From an uncultured Collinsella sp. (GTDB lineage Bacteria; Actinomycetota; Coriobacteriia; Coriobacteriales; Coriobacteriaceae): a stretch of 38,651 nucleotides of DNA. Below, in pieces: positions 38,057 through 38,651 of the stretch. Below the pieces are notes generated by a model, which was not told where the DNA came from, did not search any database, and saw nothing but the letters and a program-made list of their open reading frames with translations. The stretch lies in the NCBI GenBank assembly GCA_900546775.1, contig UREM01000020.1, positions 1 through 38,651 of the forward strand. Reading direction: 5' to 3'. The translations under genes and the position numbers were made by a program. Within the stretch, counting starts at the first letter, position 1. The number at the start of each line of letters is the position of its first letter.

Positions 38057-38602
38057 ATGAGAACCGAATCGACACCCGGCGCCCGCGGGCCGGTCTTCTG
38101 CGGGGTCGACACCCACGCCGACTCGCACTGGCTGTGCGTCCTCGACTGGAGGGGCCGCAAGGTCCTGTCCCGCCAGTTCCCCGCCGACGCGGCGGGCTAC
38201 GAGGCGCTCGCCGGGGCGATCGCGGCGGCCGGGGAGCCGGCCTGCGTCGCGATGGAGGGGACGTCGTCCTACGGGGCGGGCCTCACCAGGCACCTCGCGT
38301 CGCTGGGGATGCCCGTGCGCGAGGCGCTCTCCCCGGCGAGGATGCAGAGGAGGCGCCCGGGGCAGGGAAAGTGCGACGAGGCGGACGCGGAGAGGGCCGC
38401 CCGCGCGGCGATGTCCGGCTCGAAGCTCGGGACCCCCAAGAGCCAGGACGGGTGGGTCGACGGGGTGCGCTGCATGCTCGCGGCGCGCTCCGGGGCGGTG
38501 AAGGCGCGGACCTCGGCGATAAACACCGCGAGGTCGCTGCTCACCACCGCGCCGGAGGGGCTCAGGTCGAGGTTCCGCGGCATGGGAGGGCCGAGGTGTT
38601 AG
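38057..38602 (+). mobile_element. IS110-family transposase, truncated (N-terminal domain only)
   Basis: 181 residues of the DEDD (RuvC-like) domain of IS110 transposases: Asp18 in GVDTHADSHW, Glu67 in VAMEGTSSYG, Asp107 and Asp110 in KCDEADAERAARA. The family has about 400 residues with a C-terminal Ser-containing domain, which is absent. The frame ends after FRGMGGPRC at 38602, and the next bases (38603-38651) are AT-rich and unlike it, so the element has been cut near 38590-38600. Its GC content (about 70%) is far above that of the rest, showing recent transfer. ATG 38057 follows a GGAG. It cannot be an active transposase. Confidence 0.82.
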
Positions 38603-38651
38603 CGCTACTGTAAAAACAACCATTTTGACCAACGCTCAACAACCAATCATG

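Noticed and set aside
1..38651. tRNA, rRNA or CRISPR arrays
   Set aside because: None seen on reading both strands, though small tRNAs could be missed by eye.

Overview
The window is about 60% GC, densely coded, low in introns of non-coding DNA, and carries Gram-positive traits: an LPTTG sortase-anchored surface protein, a secreted coiled-coil cell-wall protein, ECF transporter modules and a D-aspartate ligase of the kind used for peptidoglycan cross-bridges. Together with gene content (L-lactate dehydrogenase, tandem acetate kinases, fermentative habit) and codon use, this fits a gut Coriobacteriia member, most likely Collinsella. That assignment is inference. No rRNA, tRNA or CRISPR array was seen.

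Layout. 1-6484 (+): end of a glutamine-dependent NAD synthetase, a class I/II aminotransferase, L-lactate dehydrogenase, a lipase-like Mbeg1/DUF2974 protein flanked by two copies of a short repeat, and a nucleoid-associated protein. A large nested inverted repeat (6528-6625) sits between convergent genes. 6669-10738 (-) is a lysine/diaminopimelate operon: promoter, lysine riboswitch, then lysA and dapA joined in one reading frame, dapB and dapH. A divergent M20 amidohydrolase (10849-12036) and the aminotransferase at 1718 are candidates for the missing deacetylase and transaminase steps of the N-acetyl variant of the pathway. 12057-15170 is an accessory stretch: a HigBA toxin-antitoxin pair, a small membrane protein, an EcsC-like protein, a decayed region and an FxLYD protein whose ribosome site lies in a hairpin. 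15202-17102: a small regulator and a membrane Ser/Thr kinase. 17140-19139 (-): a secreted cell-wall protein and a MOSC protein. 19372-21459 (+): a D-aspartate ligase-like ATP-grasp enzyme followed by an aspartate racemase.

21585-25031 (-) is the most interesting unit. An ECF transporter (TrpP-like S component, double-ATPase EcfA, EcfT) is preceded by a 22-residue leader peptide with three consecutive Trp codons, an intrinsic terminator and a competing antiterminator pairing. This is a complete-looking ribosome-mediated tryptophan attenuator on a transporter operon, with an additional 21-bp long-range pairing enclosing the terminator.

25155-28415 (-): LPTTG-anchored C69 dipeptidase, a 30-residue membrane peptide and a diacylglycerol-kinase-like lipid kinase. 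28514-32679 (+): RNase D, YugP-like membrane protease, exonuclease VII (xseA, and an xseB whose frame is broken at a C5 tract) and a HIT protein. 32721-34891: a lower-GC LysR/MFS pair. 35012-37533: two tandem acetate kinases, the first lacking two active-site residues. 37592-38651: relic DNA and a truncated, very GC-rich IS110-type transposase.
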